Part shown: positions 43,712 to 52,927 of the stretch, piece after piece
How the letters are laid out: every line of letters starts with the position of its first letter
How positions within the stretch are numbered: the stretch's first letter is position 1
DNA from: Nocardia sp. BMG111209
Lineage (GTDB): Bacteria > Actinomycetota > Actinomycetes > Mycobacteriales > Mycobacteriaceae
NCBI RefSeq assembly: GCF_000381925.1
Contig: NZ_KB907309.1
Coordinates: forward strand, 248,001 to 312,000
Direction: 5' to 3'
Length of the DNA: 64,000 bases
Position numbers and translations under genes: made by a program
Notes under the pieces: generated by a model
Databases searched by the model: none
Told to the model about the DNA's origin: nothing
Seen by the model: the letters and a program-made list of their open reading frames with translations, nothing else

Positions 43712-44917
43712 CTACTCCACAGGGTCGGCGTCACGGGAGCGGGGCGGTCGGCCGGAGCGGATCCGGAGGACCTCGCCGCGTGCGAATTCCACTGCGGGCG
43801 TGGATGTTCCGTGCGCGTTCGCCAGCGCATCGGCGAGGTCGGCGGCGGCGTCGAGCACATTGCCGGCCACCCGGCGGGTCCGGCGGTCGGGTAGCGATTT
43901 GCGGAATGCCTTGCGCTCCTTGCGGGTTCCGCACACGGCCGCCATTTCCTGGGGCAGCACGACGCCGGTCGCCACCTCGGGAGCGAGGATGCGGCCGAGG
44001 AATTCGCGTTCGCGGCGGACGGTGATGCCGAAGATCTTGATCGCGAGCAGCAGTGCGGCGGCGGGGATCACGATCCAGGCCAGGAACAGCAGTCCGGCCC
44101 GGCCGCGCACCAGCGCCGACAGATCGTCCCAGATCCCGTGCAGCAGCATCGCGGAGGCGATCAGGGCCAGGCCGCGCAGCGGGCGGCGGGGTTCGGCCGG
44201 GCGGCCGATCAGGTAGATCAGCCCGGCGCCGAACACCGCGCTGTAGAGGGTGTGGGCGGCGACGCCGAAGATCACGCGCAGCCAGATGGTCGGCAGTTCC
44301 GCGCCGATCTGATTGGCGCCGAACTGCGAGGCCGCCGAGTTCACCGCGTACGCGATGTCCTCCAGGATCTGGAAACCCAGGCCGATGAACGCGCCGAGGA
44401 TGAAACCGTCGAAGGCGGTGCGGACCAGTCGCGGGCCCAGCGCGATCAGCAGCAGTAGGCCCGCGCCCTTGGCGATCTCCTCGGTGAACGGGGCGGCCAG
44501 CCCGGCGCCCCAGTCCAGTGCCCACGCCTGACCGAAAGCCTTGGCGTACAACGTGAGCAGGGCCGTGTTGGCGGTGGCGGCCAGCTGCCAGGTGGCGCCG
44601 AAACCGCCCCACAGGAAGGCCGCGACGAGCGCGCCGATCGGCTGCCGCGCGTAGCGGTCGATGCTGTGCGTGAACCACCAGAAGATCGCCCCGTAGATCG
44701 CGAACAGTTCGACCGCGACCACGATGGCGTGACCGTAGGCGGCGTACTGACCGCTGATCATCGATACCCAGGCCCACGCACCGCTGGCCACCAGGGCCAG
44801 ATAGACCCAGAAGGCCAGGTTGCGCGGCTGCCACAGGGTGAACGACCGGCCCCAGCCGGAATCGGCGATGGTGGCGCGGCGGTCGGCCTCGAGCTGGTCG
44901 AGCGTCGGGGCGGTCAC
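43712..44917 (-). CDS. PrsW-family intramembrane metalloprotease
   Basis: This 401-residue protein has about eight membrane helices and the PrsW motifs: PFTEEIAKG (EExxK-like), GFQILEDIAYA, AAHTLYSAVFG and LLHGIWDDL, which provide His/Glu ligands. PrsW cleaves anti-sigma factors in Bacillus; actinobacterial members are mostly untested. The C-terminal 130 residues are cytosolic and unrecognised. The GTG start overlaps the stop of the upstream membrane protein (GTGA), suggesting a functional pair. Confidence 0.88.
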   Translation of the reverse strand: MTAPTLDQLEADRRATIADSGWGRSFTLWQPRNLAFWVYLALVASGAWAWVSMISGQYAAYGHAIVVAVELFAIYGAIFWWFTHSIDRYARQPIGALVAAFLWGGFGATWQLAATANTALLTLYAKAFGQAWALDWGAGLAAPFTEEIAKGAGLLLLIALGPRLVRTAFDGFILGAFIGLGFQILEDIAYAVNSAASQFGANQIGAELPTIWLRVIFGVAAHTLYSAVFGAGLIYLIGRPAEPRRPLRGLALIASAMLLHGIWDDLSALVRGRAGLLFLAWIVIPAAALLLAIKIFGITVRREREFLGRILAPEVATGVVLPQEMAAVCGTRKERKAFRKSLPDRRTRRVAGNVLDAAADLADALANAHGTSTPAVEFARGEVLRIRSGRPPRSRDADPVE

Positions 44918-45576
44918 ACGGCCTCCCGGGTCCGGCCGATGCTGACGATCATCTCGGCGATGTTCTGGGTCTGGGTGGGGGTGAGGCCGGTCGGGCCGAG
45001 CGCGACGGCCTGCACCCCGCGCCCGTCGAGGACGAATGCGGCGATCACGCCGTCCGATCCGCCGCGAGTGAAGCGGGCCAGCAAACCCTTGGCTCCGTCC
45101 TGATTGGTGATCACCGCCGGATCGCCGGTGATCGCGGAATCGCCGTTGAGCAGCGCGTCGGTGCGCTCGATCTGGCGCAGCAGGTCGACGGGGTTACCGG
45201 CGAAGGGTGCGGTGTAGAGGGAGAACCGGATCGGCCCGTCGACCAGCTTCGCCGTCGGCGGATACACCTTCGTGACGGGATTAGCGCCGGCCCGCACGCC
45301 GTCGGTGATGCCCCAGCCGGCCGCCGGGGTGAAGGTGATCCCGCCGTCGAGCTGCATGACATCGCCCGCGGCGACCGTGTCGCGATAGGGTACGGCCGCG
45401 TCGATCGCCGGCAGGATCGAGCCCATCAGGATCGCCAGGCCGAGCACGATCAGGGCCGGTAGGAGCGTCGCCCGATCCAGGCCGAGCCAGCGCCGATCGA
45501 CGGGCACCCAGCGATCGCCCGGATCGAATCCGTGGCCGGTACCCCCGGCGCCCTCGGAACCCACCACCGTCGTCAC
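44914..45576 (-). CDS. Single-pass membrane protein paired with the PrsW protease
   Basis: The protein has 220 residues with a cytosolic head of about 36 residues, one membrane helix (LLPALIVLGLAILMGSILPAI) and an extracytoplasmic domain of about 150 residues. I do not recognise the family. The outer domain starts GDVMQLDGGITFTPAAGWGI. Coupling to the protease gene suggests it is a substrate, partner or inhibitor (inference). Confidence 0.75.
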   Translation of the reverse strand: MTTVVGSEGAGGTGHGFDPGDRWVPVDRRWLGLDRATLLPALIVLGLAILMGSILPAIDAAVPYRDTVAAGDVMQLDGGITFTPAAGWGITDGVRAGANPVTKVYPPTAKLVDGPIRFSLYTAPFAGNPVDLLRQIERTDALLNGDSAITGDPAVITNQDGAKGLLARFTRGGSDGVIAAFVLDGRGVQAVALGPTGLTPTQTQNIAEMIVSIGRTREAV

Positions 45577-45668
45577 GGCTGTCTCCTCCCTCGATCAGCC
45601 GTCAACCTACCGCAGCGGGGTATCCGGCGGCGCGATCACGCGGCCGGACAATCCCGCGAAAACGGGCG

Positions 45669-46430
45669 TCAGCGCAGCGACTGTCCGAGATCGTGCGCGC
45701 TCTGCAACAGCAACTCGCCGAGCTGCCGCCGCCGGACGTCGCCGAACCGGGTCTCGACGCCGGTGAGGCTGAGCGCCCAGGCCGGTTCGTCGCGGCGATC
45801 GAAAACCGCGGCGGCCATCCCCCAGCTACCCTCCACGATCAGTCCGGGATTGGTCGCGTAACCGTCGCGGCGGACCTCGGCGAGCCGGGTTCGCAGCGCC
45901 GGGGTGCCGTGCGCCGGGCCCCACGCGCCGGTGAGATCGGAGCGGGCCAGATATTCGTCGATCTCGCGATCGGGCAGATGCGCCAGGAGGACCAGGCCCG
46001 CGGACGCGACGCCGAGCGGGAACCGGATACCGATGTGCAGAACGTGCGAGCGGAGTGGGAAGGTCCCCTCTTCGGCTGCGAGACAGACGGTTTCGTCACC
46101 GCGGCGCGCGGAGAGGAAGGCGCTCTCGCCGGTGTCGCGGGCCAGCCGGCGCAGCACGCCGCCGGCCTGGTCGGTGATGTCGTAGCGGGCGGCGGCCAGC
46201 GTGCCCAGCAGGTAGAGCTCCGGGCCCAGGGTCCAGCGGGCCGACCGTTTGTCGCGGTCGACCAGGCCCTGTTCGGCCAGCGCGGACAGCACCCGGTGCG
46301 CGGTGGGCCGGGCCAGTCCGGCCGCGCGGGCGATGCCCGCGGTGGAACCACCCTCGGGCTCCAGCGCGGCGATCGCCCGCAGGATGGCCGCGGCGCGCGC
46401 CACCAGCTGCGGTTTCGAGTCGTCCGGCAT
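45669..46430 (-). CDS. IclR-family transcriptional regulator
   Basis: The 253-residue protein has a winged HTH (about 8-68, with GSTAGIARAAGLARPTAHRVLSALAEQGLV) and a C-terminal effector domain (LSARRGDETVCLAAEEG, HIGIRFPLGVASAGLVLL, NPGLIVEGSWGMAAAVFD). It is divergent from the CoA-transferase genes and most likely controls them and itself, like PcaR. The 159-base gap holds palindromes that fit as operators. Confidence 0.92.
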   Translation of the reverse strand: MPDDSKPQLVARAAAILRAIAALEPEGGSTAGIARAAGLARPTAHRVLSALAEQGLVDRDKRSARWTLGPELYLLGTLAAARYDITDQAGGVLRRLARDTGESAFLSARRGDETVCLAAEEGTFPLRSHVLHIGIRFPLGVASAGLVLLAHLPDREIDEYLARSDLTGAWGPAHGTPALRTRLAEVRRDGYATNPGLIVEGSWGMAAAVFDRRDEPAWALSLTGVETRFGDVRRRQLGELLLQSAHDLGQSLR

Positions 46431-46443
46431 CGGCCGAGTATAC

Positions 46444-46458
46444 GTTCACCAGCTGAAC
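46444..46458. promoter_or_regulatory. Inverted repeat, candidate IclR operator
   Basis: GTTCACCAGCTGAAC is a 15-base inverted repeat with GTTCA/TGAAC arms, 13 bases upstream of the regulator's ATG. Size and GTTC-GAAC form resemble IclR-family operators. It would let the regulator repress itself. Confidence 0.5.
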
Positions 46459-46566
46459 GCTTCGGCGGTGATCGGCCACTGTGCGAACGATCGCGTAAAC
46501 GGTACCGGTAAGCCCTTGATCAGGGCACTTCGACCGACTTGACTCGTCTCGGGGGATCCGAAGTGA

Positions 46567-46577
46567 TCACTGAGTGA
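46567..46577. promoter_or_regulatory. Short palindrome upstream of the CoA-transferase genes
   Basis: TCACTGAGTGA is a perfect 11-base palindrome 12 bases before the subunit A ATG, overlapping the leader. It overlaps a GTGATCAC palindrome. It may be a second regulator site; evidence is position only. Confidence 0.3.
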
Positions 46578-46589
46578 ACGGGTAGGTAT

Positions 46590-47339
46590 ATGTCGACGAA
46601 GCTGGTCGCCGACGCGAGGACGGCCGTGGCCGATATCGCGGACGGGTCGTCACTGGCGGTGGGTGGATTCGGTCTGTGTGGTATTCCGTCCGGGCTGATC
46701 GCCGCGCTACGCGAGCAGGGCACCGCCGGACTCGAGGTGTTCTCCAACAATTGCGGCGTCGACGACTGGGGTCTGGGAATCCTGTTGTCGGCCGGGCGGA
46801 TTCGCCGGGTCACCGCCTCCTATGTGGGTGAGAACAAGGAGTTCGCGCGGCAGTACCTCTCCGGCGAACTGGAGGTGGAACTGACCCCGCAGGGCACGCT
46901 GGCCGAACGGCTGCGCGCCGGCGGCGCGGGCATCCCGGCCTTCTACACCCCGGCCGGCGTCGGCACCCCGGTCGCCGAGGGCGGCCTGCCGTGGCGGTAC
47001 TCCTCCGACGGATCGGTCTCGGTGCAGTCGCCCGCGAAGGAGACGCGCGAATTCGACGGCCGGACCTACGTGCTGGAGCGGGCGATCAACGCCGACTTCG
47101 CGCTGGTGCACGCCGAGATCGGCGATACCGAGGGCAACCTCGTGTTCAACAAGACCGCGATGAACTTCAACCCGCTGGCCGCGATGGCCGGCCGGATCAC
47201 CATCGCGGAGGTCGAGACCCTGGTGCAGCCGGGCGAACTGGATCCGGCGCAGGTGCATCTGCCCGGCGTGTTCGTGCAGCGCGTGGTGCACGTCGGTCCC
47301 CAGGAGAAGCGAATCGAGAAGCGGACGGTGGCGCTGTGA
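46590..47339 (+). CDS. 3-oxoacid CoA-transferase subunit A (PcaI/ScoA type)
   Basis: The protein has 249 residues. It shows the family's N-terminal glycine motif [17 protein letters not shown] and characteristic blocks [54 protein letters not shown] and [20 protein letters not shown]. It moves CoA from succinyl-CoA to a 3-oxoacid (acetoacetate or 3-oxoadipate). Position beside an IclR gene fits both PcaI and ScoA, and I cannot choose. The GTG of subunit B overlaps its stop. Confidence 0.93.
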   Translation: MSTKLVADARTAVADIADGSSLAVGGFGLCGIPSGLIAALREQGTAGLEVFSNNCGVDDWGLGILLSAGRIRRVTASYVGENKEFARQYLSGELEVELTPQGTLAERLRAGGAGIPAFYTPAGVGTPVAEGGLPWRYSSDGSVSVQSPAKETREFDGRTYVLERAINADFALVHAEIGDTEGNLVFNKTAMNFNPLAAMAGRITIAEVETLVQPGELDPAQVHLPGVFVQRVVHVGPQEKRIEKRTVAL

Positions 47340-47986
47340 GCTGGTCACGTGAGGAGATGGCGGCCCGCGCGGCCGCCGAGATGGTCGACGGCGAGTACGT
47401 CAACCTGGGCATCGGGCTGCCGACGCTGATCCCGAACCATCTGCCCGCCGACGTGCGGGTGGTGCTGCATTCGGAGAACGGCATCCTGGGCACCGGCCCG
47501 TACCCGCATCCCGACGCGGTCGATCCGGATCTGATCAACGCCGGCAAGGAGACCGTCACCGTCAATCCGGGGGCGACGTTCTTCGATTCGGCGTTGTCGT
47601 TCGGCATGATCCGCGGCGGGCACATCGATACCGCGGTGCTCGGCGGGATGCAGGTCTCGCGGCACGGGGATCTCGCAAACTGGATGGTGCCCGGCAAGAT
47701 GGTCAAGGGTATGGGCGGGGCCATGGATCTGGTGCACGGCGCCCGGCGGGTCATCGTGGTCATGGAACATACCGACCGCGACGGCAATCCGAAGATCGTC
47801 GAATCGTGCACACTGCCGCTGACCGGGCGGGCCGTGGTGCACCGCATCATCACCGATCTCGCCGTCCTGGACGTGCGCGACGGCACGCTGGTGCTGCGCG
47901 AACTGGCCCCGGAGGTCACCGTCGAGCAGGTGATCGCCGCGACCGAGCCGGAGATCGTGGTCGAGCTCGCGGACGCCCGCGGTTGA
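47336..47986 (+). CDS. 3-oxoacid CoA-transferase subunit B (PcaJ/ScoB type)
   Basis: The 216-residue protein carries the catalytic glutamate motif HSENGILG (Glu forms the covalent CoA thioester) and the family blocks [28 protein letters not shown] and [20 protein letters not shown]. It pairs with subunit A to form the active enzyme. The GTG start overlaps the upstream stop (GTGA). Confidence 0.93.
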   Translation: MSWSREEMAARAAAEMVDGEYVNLGIGLPTLIPNHLPADVRVVLHSENGILGTGPYPHPDAVDPDLINAGKETVTVNPGATFFDSALSFGMIRGGHIDTAVLGGMQVSRHGDLANWMVPGKMVKGMGGAMDLVHGARRVIVVMEHTDRDGNPKIVESCTLPLTGRAVVHRIITDLAVLDVRDGTLVLRELAPEVTVEQVIAATEPEIVVELADARG

Positions 47987-48006
47987 ATTGACAGGATTCC
48001 TTATTT

Positions 48007-48035
48007 AACCTCGGGAGGGTAGATCCCCCGAGGTT
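48007..48035. promoter_or_regulatory. Perfect 9-bp inverted repeat in the gap before the enoyl-CoA hydratase gene
   Basis: AACCTCGGG at 48007-48015 is matched by CCCGAGGTT at 48027-48035 with an 11-base spacer. It overlaps the leader, ending 13 bases before the GTG. It may be a regulator operator, or a hairpin that ends the CoA-transferase transcript or attenuates the next gene. There is no U-tract. Confidence 0.5.
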
Positions 48036-48048
48036 GGAAGGAGTTCCG

Positions 48049-48864
48049 GTGAACCCGATTCCGCGGCCCGTGCCGCTGCCGCACACCCTGCGTGCGGAGG
48101 TGACCGGCGCGGTGGCCACGCTGACACTGAACCGACCGCACAAGCGCAACGCGCTGGACGACGAGACGGTGCGCGGGATCGGGCATTTCTTCACCGAGCT
48201 GGACCCGGGGGTCCGTGCGGTGGTGCTGACCGCCGAGGGTGATCACTTCTGCGCCGGGCTAGACCTGGCGGAGATGGTGGAACGCGACACCCTCGGCGCG
48301 GTCGCGCATTCGCGGATGTGGCACCGGGCCTTCGACGCCGTCGAGAACGGCGGCGTGCCCGTGATCGCGGTGCTGCGGGGCGCGGTGATCGGCGGCGGGC
48401 TGGAACTCGCGGCGGCCGCGCACATCCGGGTCGCCGAGCAGTCCGCGTTCTACGCGTTGCCGGAAGGACAGCGCGGGCTGTTCGTCGGCGGGGGCGGATC
48501 GGTGCGCATCCCGCGCCTGATCGGGGTGGCGCGGATGACCGACATGATGCTCACCGGCCGTCGCTACGACGCCACCGAGGGCGCCGCGATCGGGCTGTCG
48601 CAGTACGTGGTGCCCACCGGCGCCGGTCCCGACCGCGCGCAGGCACTGGCCGCCACGGTCGCGGAGAACGCGCCGCAATCGAATTTTGCTGTGCTGCAAG
48701 CCTTGCCGCGGATCGCCGAGGCCGGCCCGCGAGAGGGGTATCTGCTGGAGTCGCTGATGTCGGCGATCGCCGGGAGCAGCGCCGACGCGAAACACCGGAT
48801 GAACGACTTCCTCGCCGGCCGCGCCGCGAAGGCCACCGAGGAGCCGGTTCCCGGATTGTCCTGA
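48049..48864 (+). CDS. Enoyl-CoA hydratase/isomerase family (crotonase) protein
   Basis: The 271-residue protein has the crotonase fold: ATLTLNRPHKRNALDD, AEGDHFCAGLDLAEMV (first oxyanion-hole strand) and GAVIGGGLELAAAAHIRVAEQSAFYALPEGQRGLFVGGGGS (second). The position of the usual first catalytic Glu is not clearly filled by Glu (GGLELAAA), while E in LPEGQRG fits the second site. It probably acts on an acyl-CoA made by the next gene's ligase. The GTG start follows GGAAGGAG at 48036-48043. Confidence 0.88.
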   Translation: MNPIPRPVPLPHTLRAEVTGAVATLTLNRPHKRNALDDETVRGIGHFFTELDPGVRAVVLTAEGDHFCAGLDLAEMVERDTLGAVAHSRMWHRAFDAVENGGVPVIAVLRGAVIGGGLELAAAAHIRVAEQSAFYALPEGQRGLFVGGGGSVRIPRLIGVARMTDMMLTGRRYDATEGAAIGLSQYVVPTGAGPDRAQALAATVAENAPQSNFAVLQALPRIAEAGPREGYLLESLMSAIAGSSADAKHRMNDFLAGRAAKATEEPVPGLS

Positions 48865-48902
48865 AACCGATTCGCCCGCAACACGATCGAACGGAAACAG
48901 TC

Positions 48903-50420
48903 ATGCAGGATCAGGGCATGGGCTCCTGGCCGGGCCGGCGGGCCCGGATGACGCCGCATCGCGTGGCATTGATCCAGGACGGCGCGGAGACCACCTATCT
49001 GACCCTGCACCGCCGCGCGACCCGGCTCGCGCACGGCCTGCGGCGGCACGGGATCGGCCGCGGCGATCGGGTCGGATATCTGGGCTCGAATTCGGTGGCC
49101 TTCGTCGAGACCATGTTCGCGCTCGCCGCCCTCGGGGCGGTCACCGTACCGCTGAACACGCGGCTCGCACCGGCCGAGACCGCGTTCATCCTCGCCGATT
49201 GCGGTGCGCGACTGCTGATCCACGATCGCGGCTTCGAATCGGTCGCCGGATCACCGGAGGTGCGGGAGCTGCGCATCGAGACGGTGGCGGTCGCGCCGGA
49301 GAGCTCAGGTGTCACGCTGGAGACGTTGCGGGACAACGGTTCCGAGGAGCCGATCGACGAAATCATCACGCTCGACGAGCTTTTCATGATCCAGTACACC
49401 TCGGGCACCACCGGACGGCCCAAGGGGGTGCTGCTGACCCACGGCAACATCACCTGGAACGTCTACAACCTGCTGGTCGACCTCGATCTCCGCAACACCG
49501 AGATCGCGCTGGTCACCGCGCCGTTGTTCCACACCGCCGCACTCAACCAGGTGCTGTTGCCGGTGCTGCTCAAGGGCGGCACCGCGCTGATCGAAGCCCG
49601 CTGGGATCCGGACCGCGCCCTGCACCTCATCGAAACCTACGGCGTGACCATGCTTTTCGGTGTCACCTCGATGTATCTCGGGTTGTCCCGCGCGGCCGCG
49701 TTCGGCACCGCCGATCTGCGGACGCTGCGCACCGCGCTGTCCGGCGGTGCGCCGATTCCGGTGTCGCTGCTCGAGACCTACCGGGATCGGGGCCTGACCG
49801 TCATCCAGGGCTACGGGCTCACGGAGGCGTCGCCAGGGGTGACAATGCTGCGCGCCACCGATCCCGGTTCCGGCGCGGGCAAACTCGGCTCGGCGGGTAC
49901 GCCGTGCTTCTTCACCGATGTCGCGCTGGCGCCCACCGACGCGTCCGGCGACGTCGGCGAGGTGCTGGTGCAGGGCCCGAATGTCAGTCCGGGCTACTGG
50001 AATCGGCCCGCCGCCCACACCGACGGGTGGCTGCACACCGGCGATGTGGCCCGCCGCGACGAGGACGGCTACCTCTATATCGTGGACCGGCTCAAGGATA
50101 TGTACATCTCCGGCGGCGAGAACGTGTACCCGGCCGAGGTGGAACAGGCCCTGTATGCCCACGACGCGGTCGCCGAATGCGCGGTGATCGGCGTCCCCGA
50201 CCCGGTCTGGGGCGAGGTGGGCCGAGCCGTCGTCACCCCGAAACCCGGTGCGGCCCCGACCGAATCGGACCTGCTGACCTTCCTCACCACCCGCATCGCC
50301 CGCTACAAGATCCCGAAATCCGTCGTCTTCGTCACCGACCTACCGCACAACGCCGCCGGCAAACTCGCCAAGGCCCGCATCCGCACGGAATACGGCGACG
50401 CCGCGGGGGACCATCGGTAA
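48903..50420 (+). CDS. Acyl-CoA ligase (AMP-binding, long-chain/medium-chain type)
   Basis: This 505-residue adenylate-forming enzyme has the P-loop-like YTSGTTGRPKGV, the YGLTEASPG motif, the HTGDVARRDEDGYLYIVDRLKDMYISGGENVYPAEVE hinge block and the C-terminal Lys in PHNAAGKLAK. It activates a carboxylic acid with ATP and loads it on CoA. It follows the crotonase by 38 bases and would supply its substrate. Confidence 0.93.
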   Translation: MQDQGMGSWPGRRARMTPHRVALIQDGAETTYLTLHRRATRLAHGLRRHGIGRGDRVGYLGSNSVAFVETMFALAALGAVTVPLNTRLAPAETAFILADCGARLLIHDRGFESVAGSPEVRELRIETVAVAPESSGVTLETLRDNGSEEPIDEIITLDELFMIQYTSGTTGRPKGVLLTHGNITWNVYNLLVDLDLRNTEIALVTAPLFHTAALNQVLLPVLLKGGTALIEARWDPDRALHLIETYGVTMLFGVTSMYLGLSRAAAFGTADLRTLRTALSGGAPIPVSLLETYRDRGLTVIQGYGLTEASPGVTMLRATDPGSGAGKLGSAGTPCFFTDVALAPTDASGDVGEVLVQGPNVSPGYWNRPAAHTDGWLHTGDVARRDEDGYLYIVDRLKDMYISGGENVYPAEVEQALYAHDAVAECAVIGVPDPVWGEVGRAVVTPKPGAAPTESDLLTFLTTRIARYKIPKSVVFVTDLPHNAAGKLAKARIRTEYGDAAGDHR

Positions 50421-50435
50421 CCAGGCACCGGCCGT

Positions 50436-51047
50436 TCAGGGACGGTGGAGCGCGTCGAAGGTGATCGCGAGCGTGACCGGAGTGTCCAGGACGAGGGCGG
50501 TGCGGTGGACCTTGTGCGGCATGTACCGCAGGCCGGACCAGTCGAGGCGGTACTCCTCGATACGGTCGATCGCCTCCCAGCTCTTGTCGAAATGGACGAT
50601 GAGATAGACCGGAATCCCGGCGCGGGCATACGCCCGGTATTTCTCGCCGGTATCGCTGTCGACGGTCGACTCGGAGGCAACTTCGACGATGAGGGCGATG
50701 TGGTCACGAACGGTGTTGACGTCGTACGGTTCACAGTCACGCACGAAGATGTCCGGATAGCGGACATTGAGGCGGTGGTCGACGCGGCGATCCTCGGCGT
50801 CGGCGAAGCGGACGGCGACATCGGAGCCGATGCGCAGACACGGGCCTGCGCGATCGCGGGTGTCGTCGAGGGCTGCGGCCAGTCGCCGCACCACGCGACT
50901 GTGGGCTTCGGTTTGCGCCGGCAATCGCACCACCAGGCCGTCCACGATCTCGACATCACCGCGTGTGGTGCTGAGCATGTCGGGCTCGGCCGCCAGAAAC
51001 TCTTCGGCGGTGAAACGTGGGTGCTCATCGGGATGAATCACCGACAC
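50436..51047 (-). CDS. Uma2-family (DUF820) putative endonuclease-fold protein
   Basis: The protein has 203 residues with the restriction-endonuclease-like Uma2/DUF820 fold: FTAEEFLA near the start, VDGLVV, YPDIFVRD and ALIVEVASEST, giving the D-x(n)-ExK-like acidic pair. The start is GTG with GGAG upstream. Uma2 proteins are common in actinomycetes and cyanobacteria; a function is not established. It converges on the acyl-CoA ligase, 15 bases apart. Confidence 0.88.
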   Translation of the reverse strand: MSVIHPDEHPRFTAEEFLAAEPDMLSTTRGDVEIVDGLVVRLPAQTEAHSRVVRRLAAALDDTRDRAGPCLRIGSDVAVRFADAEDRRVDHRLNVRYPDIFVRDCEPYDVNTVRDHIALIVEVASESTVDSDTGEKYRAYARAGIPVYLIVHFDKSWEAIDRIEEYRLDWSGLRYMPHKVHRTALVLDTPVTLAITFDALHRP

Positions 51048-51146
51048 AGTCGACTCCTGGTGTGATCCGGCTGGTTCGAGCCCACGACACCCGATGCCGG
51101 AGCGACCTCGGCCGCGACCGGACCCCGGGGTCCGGTCGCGCGCTGG

Positions 51147-52634
51147 TCAGTCGGCGACGAGGGTTGCGACCTCCGGTTCGGGGAGGGTGTCCGCCGAGGT
51201 GGCCACGACCTCGGAATCGTCCGGGGAGGTGGAGCGGTTGGGGAGGAGGATCGCCATGACGATGACGATCAGGGAGAGGGCGGCGGAGACGGCGAAGGCC
51301 AGGCGCATGCCGTCCAGGTGGGCGATCAGGGGGTCGGTGCCGTGGTTGGTGAGGGTGGTGCTGCGGGCGGTCATGATGGTGACCACCAGGGCGGTGCCGA
51401 AGGCGGCGGCCACCTGTTGCAGGGTGCCGAGCATCGAGCTGCCGTGGGAGTACAGGTGGGCCGGCAGGGCGCCGAGGCCGAGGGTGAACACCGGGGTGAA
51501 GGCCGCGGCCAGGGCGAGGCTCAGCAGGATGTGCAGGGCCAGCAGTTGCCAGTACGGGGTGTGCAGGGTGATCTGGGTGAAGCCGGTCAGGGCCGCGGTG
51601 ATCGCGATCGTGCCGGGGATGACCAGCAGGCGGCCGCCGAAGCGGTCGTAGATGCGGCCGATGGTCGGGCCGAGCACACCCATCGCCATTCCGCCCGGCA
51701 TCACCAGCAGGCCGGTCTGCAACGGGCTGAGGTGGCGCAGGTTCTGCAGGTACAGCGGGAGCAGGATCATCGAGCCGAGCATCGCCATGAAGGCCACCGA
51801 CATCAGCACCAGGGCCTTGGTGTAGCTGCCGGCCAACAGGATTCGCAGGTCCAGCAGCGGGGTGCCGTGCCGCTGCAGGTACAGCTGGCGCAGGACGAAG
51901 GTGGTGATCGCCAGGAGGCCGGCGACCACGATGACGATCGGTTCGACGACGCTGCCGGAACCGAAGCGGCTCAGGCCGTACACCAGGCCGCCGAAGCCCA
52001 GCGCCGCGAAAACCACGCTGACCCAGTCGATGTCACCGTCCTGCGGTTCGTCGATATTGTCCAGGCGGCGCAGGCCGAAGATCGTCACCGCACCAGCGAT
52101 CGGCAGCATCAGCGCGAAAAGCCAGCGCCACGAGGCGATCTGGAGCACCAGGCCGGAGATCACCGGGCCCATCGCCGGCGCCACCGAGATGGCGAGGGTG
52201 ACATTGCCCATCACCCGGCCGCGATCGCGCTCGGCCACGACCGTCATGAGGGTGGTCATCAGCAGGGGCATCATGACCGCGGTGCCGCCGGCCTGCACGA
52301 TCCGGCCCGCCAGCAGCAGCGGGAAGGACGGGGAGACGGCCGCCAGCGCGGTGCCGGCCAGGAAGACGCTCATCGCGATCGTGTAGGCGCGGCGGGTGGT
52401 GACCCGCTGCAGGAACCAGCCGGTGACCGGGATGATCGCGGCCATGGTGAGCATGAACGCCGTGGACACCCACTGCGCGGTCCGCTCGGTGACGTGCAGG
52501 TCGACCATCAGGCGCGGAATCGCGTTGATCATGATGGTCTCGTTCAGGATCACCACGAACGTGGCCAGCACGAGCAATCGGATCACGACGGGCGTGCGTC
52601 TGCCGCCGGTTGCGGCGGATAGGTCGGCGGGCAT
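51147..52634 (-). CDS. MFS drug/proton antiporter, DHA2 (EmrB/QacA) family
   Basis: The 495-residue protein has 14 predicted membrane helices and family motifs: LNETIMINAIPRLMVDL in TM1, QWVSTAFMLTMAAIIPVTGWFLQRVTTRRAY and GRIVQAGGTAVMMPLLMTTLM (motif C-like region in TM5 is APAMGPVISGLV). It would export small toxic compounds using the proton gradient. A GGAGGATCC site precedes the ATG. No regulator is directly adjacent. Confidence 0.93.
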   Translation of the reverse strand: MPADLSAATGGRRTPVVIRLLVLATFVVILNETIMINAIPRLMVDLHVTERTAQWVSTAFMLTMAAIIPVTGWFLQRVTTRRAYTIAMSVFLAGTALAAVSPSFPLLLAGRIVQAGGTAVMMPLLMTTLMTVVAERDRGRVMGNVTLAISVAPAMGPVISGLVLQIASWRWLFALMLPIAGAVTIFGLRRLDNIDEPQDGDIDWVSVVFAALGFGGLVYGLSRFGSGSVVEPIVIVVAGLLAITTFVLRQLYLQRHGTPLLDLRILLAGSYTKALVLMSVAFMAMLGSMILLPLYLQNLRHLSPLQTGLLVMPGGMAMGVLGPTIGRIYDRFGGRLLVIPGTIAITAALTGFTQITLHTPYWQLLALHILLSLALAAAFTPVFTLGLGALPAHLYSHGSSMLGTLQQVAAAFGTALVVTIMTARSTTLTNHGTDPLIAHLDGMRLAFAVSAALSLIVIVMAILLPNRSTSPDDSEVVATSADTLPEPEVATLVAD

Positions 52635-52880
52635 GGATCCTCCGGGGAATCGGTGAGCAGGTCGCATGTGGCTCGAGGCGGACCCGGCAGCGGCGCCGGG
52701 CGTGCTCGCCGCATCGCGGCACCACACACCAGTTCGGACGGTAATGATGCGTGGAACTGATCGGTGGTGCAAACAAATTTCCGCCGAACCCCCGGAAGAC
52801 CGAAATCCGCGACCCGGAAGGACATTGGGGTTCGGTGCGCGGAAAACCTACTCTGCCTCGGAATTCACCCCGGAAATGCG
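52635..52880. other. Intergenic region upstream of the DHA2 transporter
   Basis: This stretch lies between the transporter ATG and the terminator of the next minus-strand gene. It should contain the transporter promoter. I found no convincing boxes or small gene. Confidence 0.3.
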
Positions 52881-52913
52881 CGACGCCCGCGCCGGGAATC
52901 GGCGCGGGCGTCG
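52881..52913 (-). terminator. Hairpin terminator of the secreted-protein gene
   Basis: CGACGCCCGCGCC at 52881-52893 pairs perfectly (13 bp) with 52901-52913 around a 7-base loop. It lies 15 bases past the stop of the minus-strand gene at 52928. No U-tract follows. Confidence 0.7.
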
Positions 52914-52927
52914 GAACGGGCCGGAAA

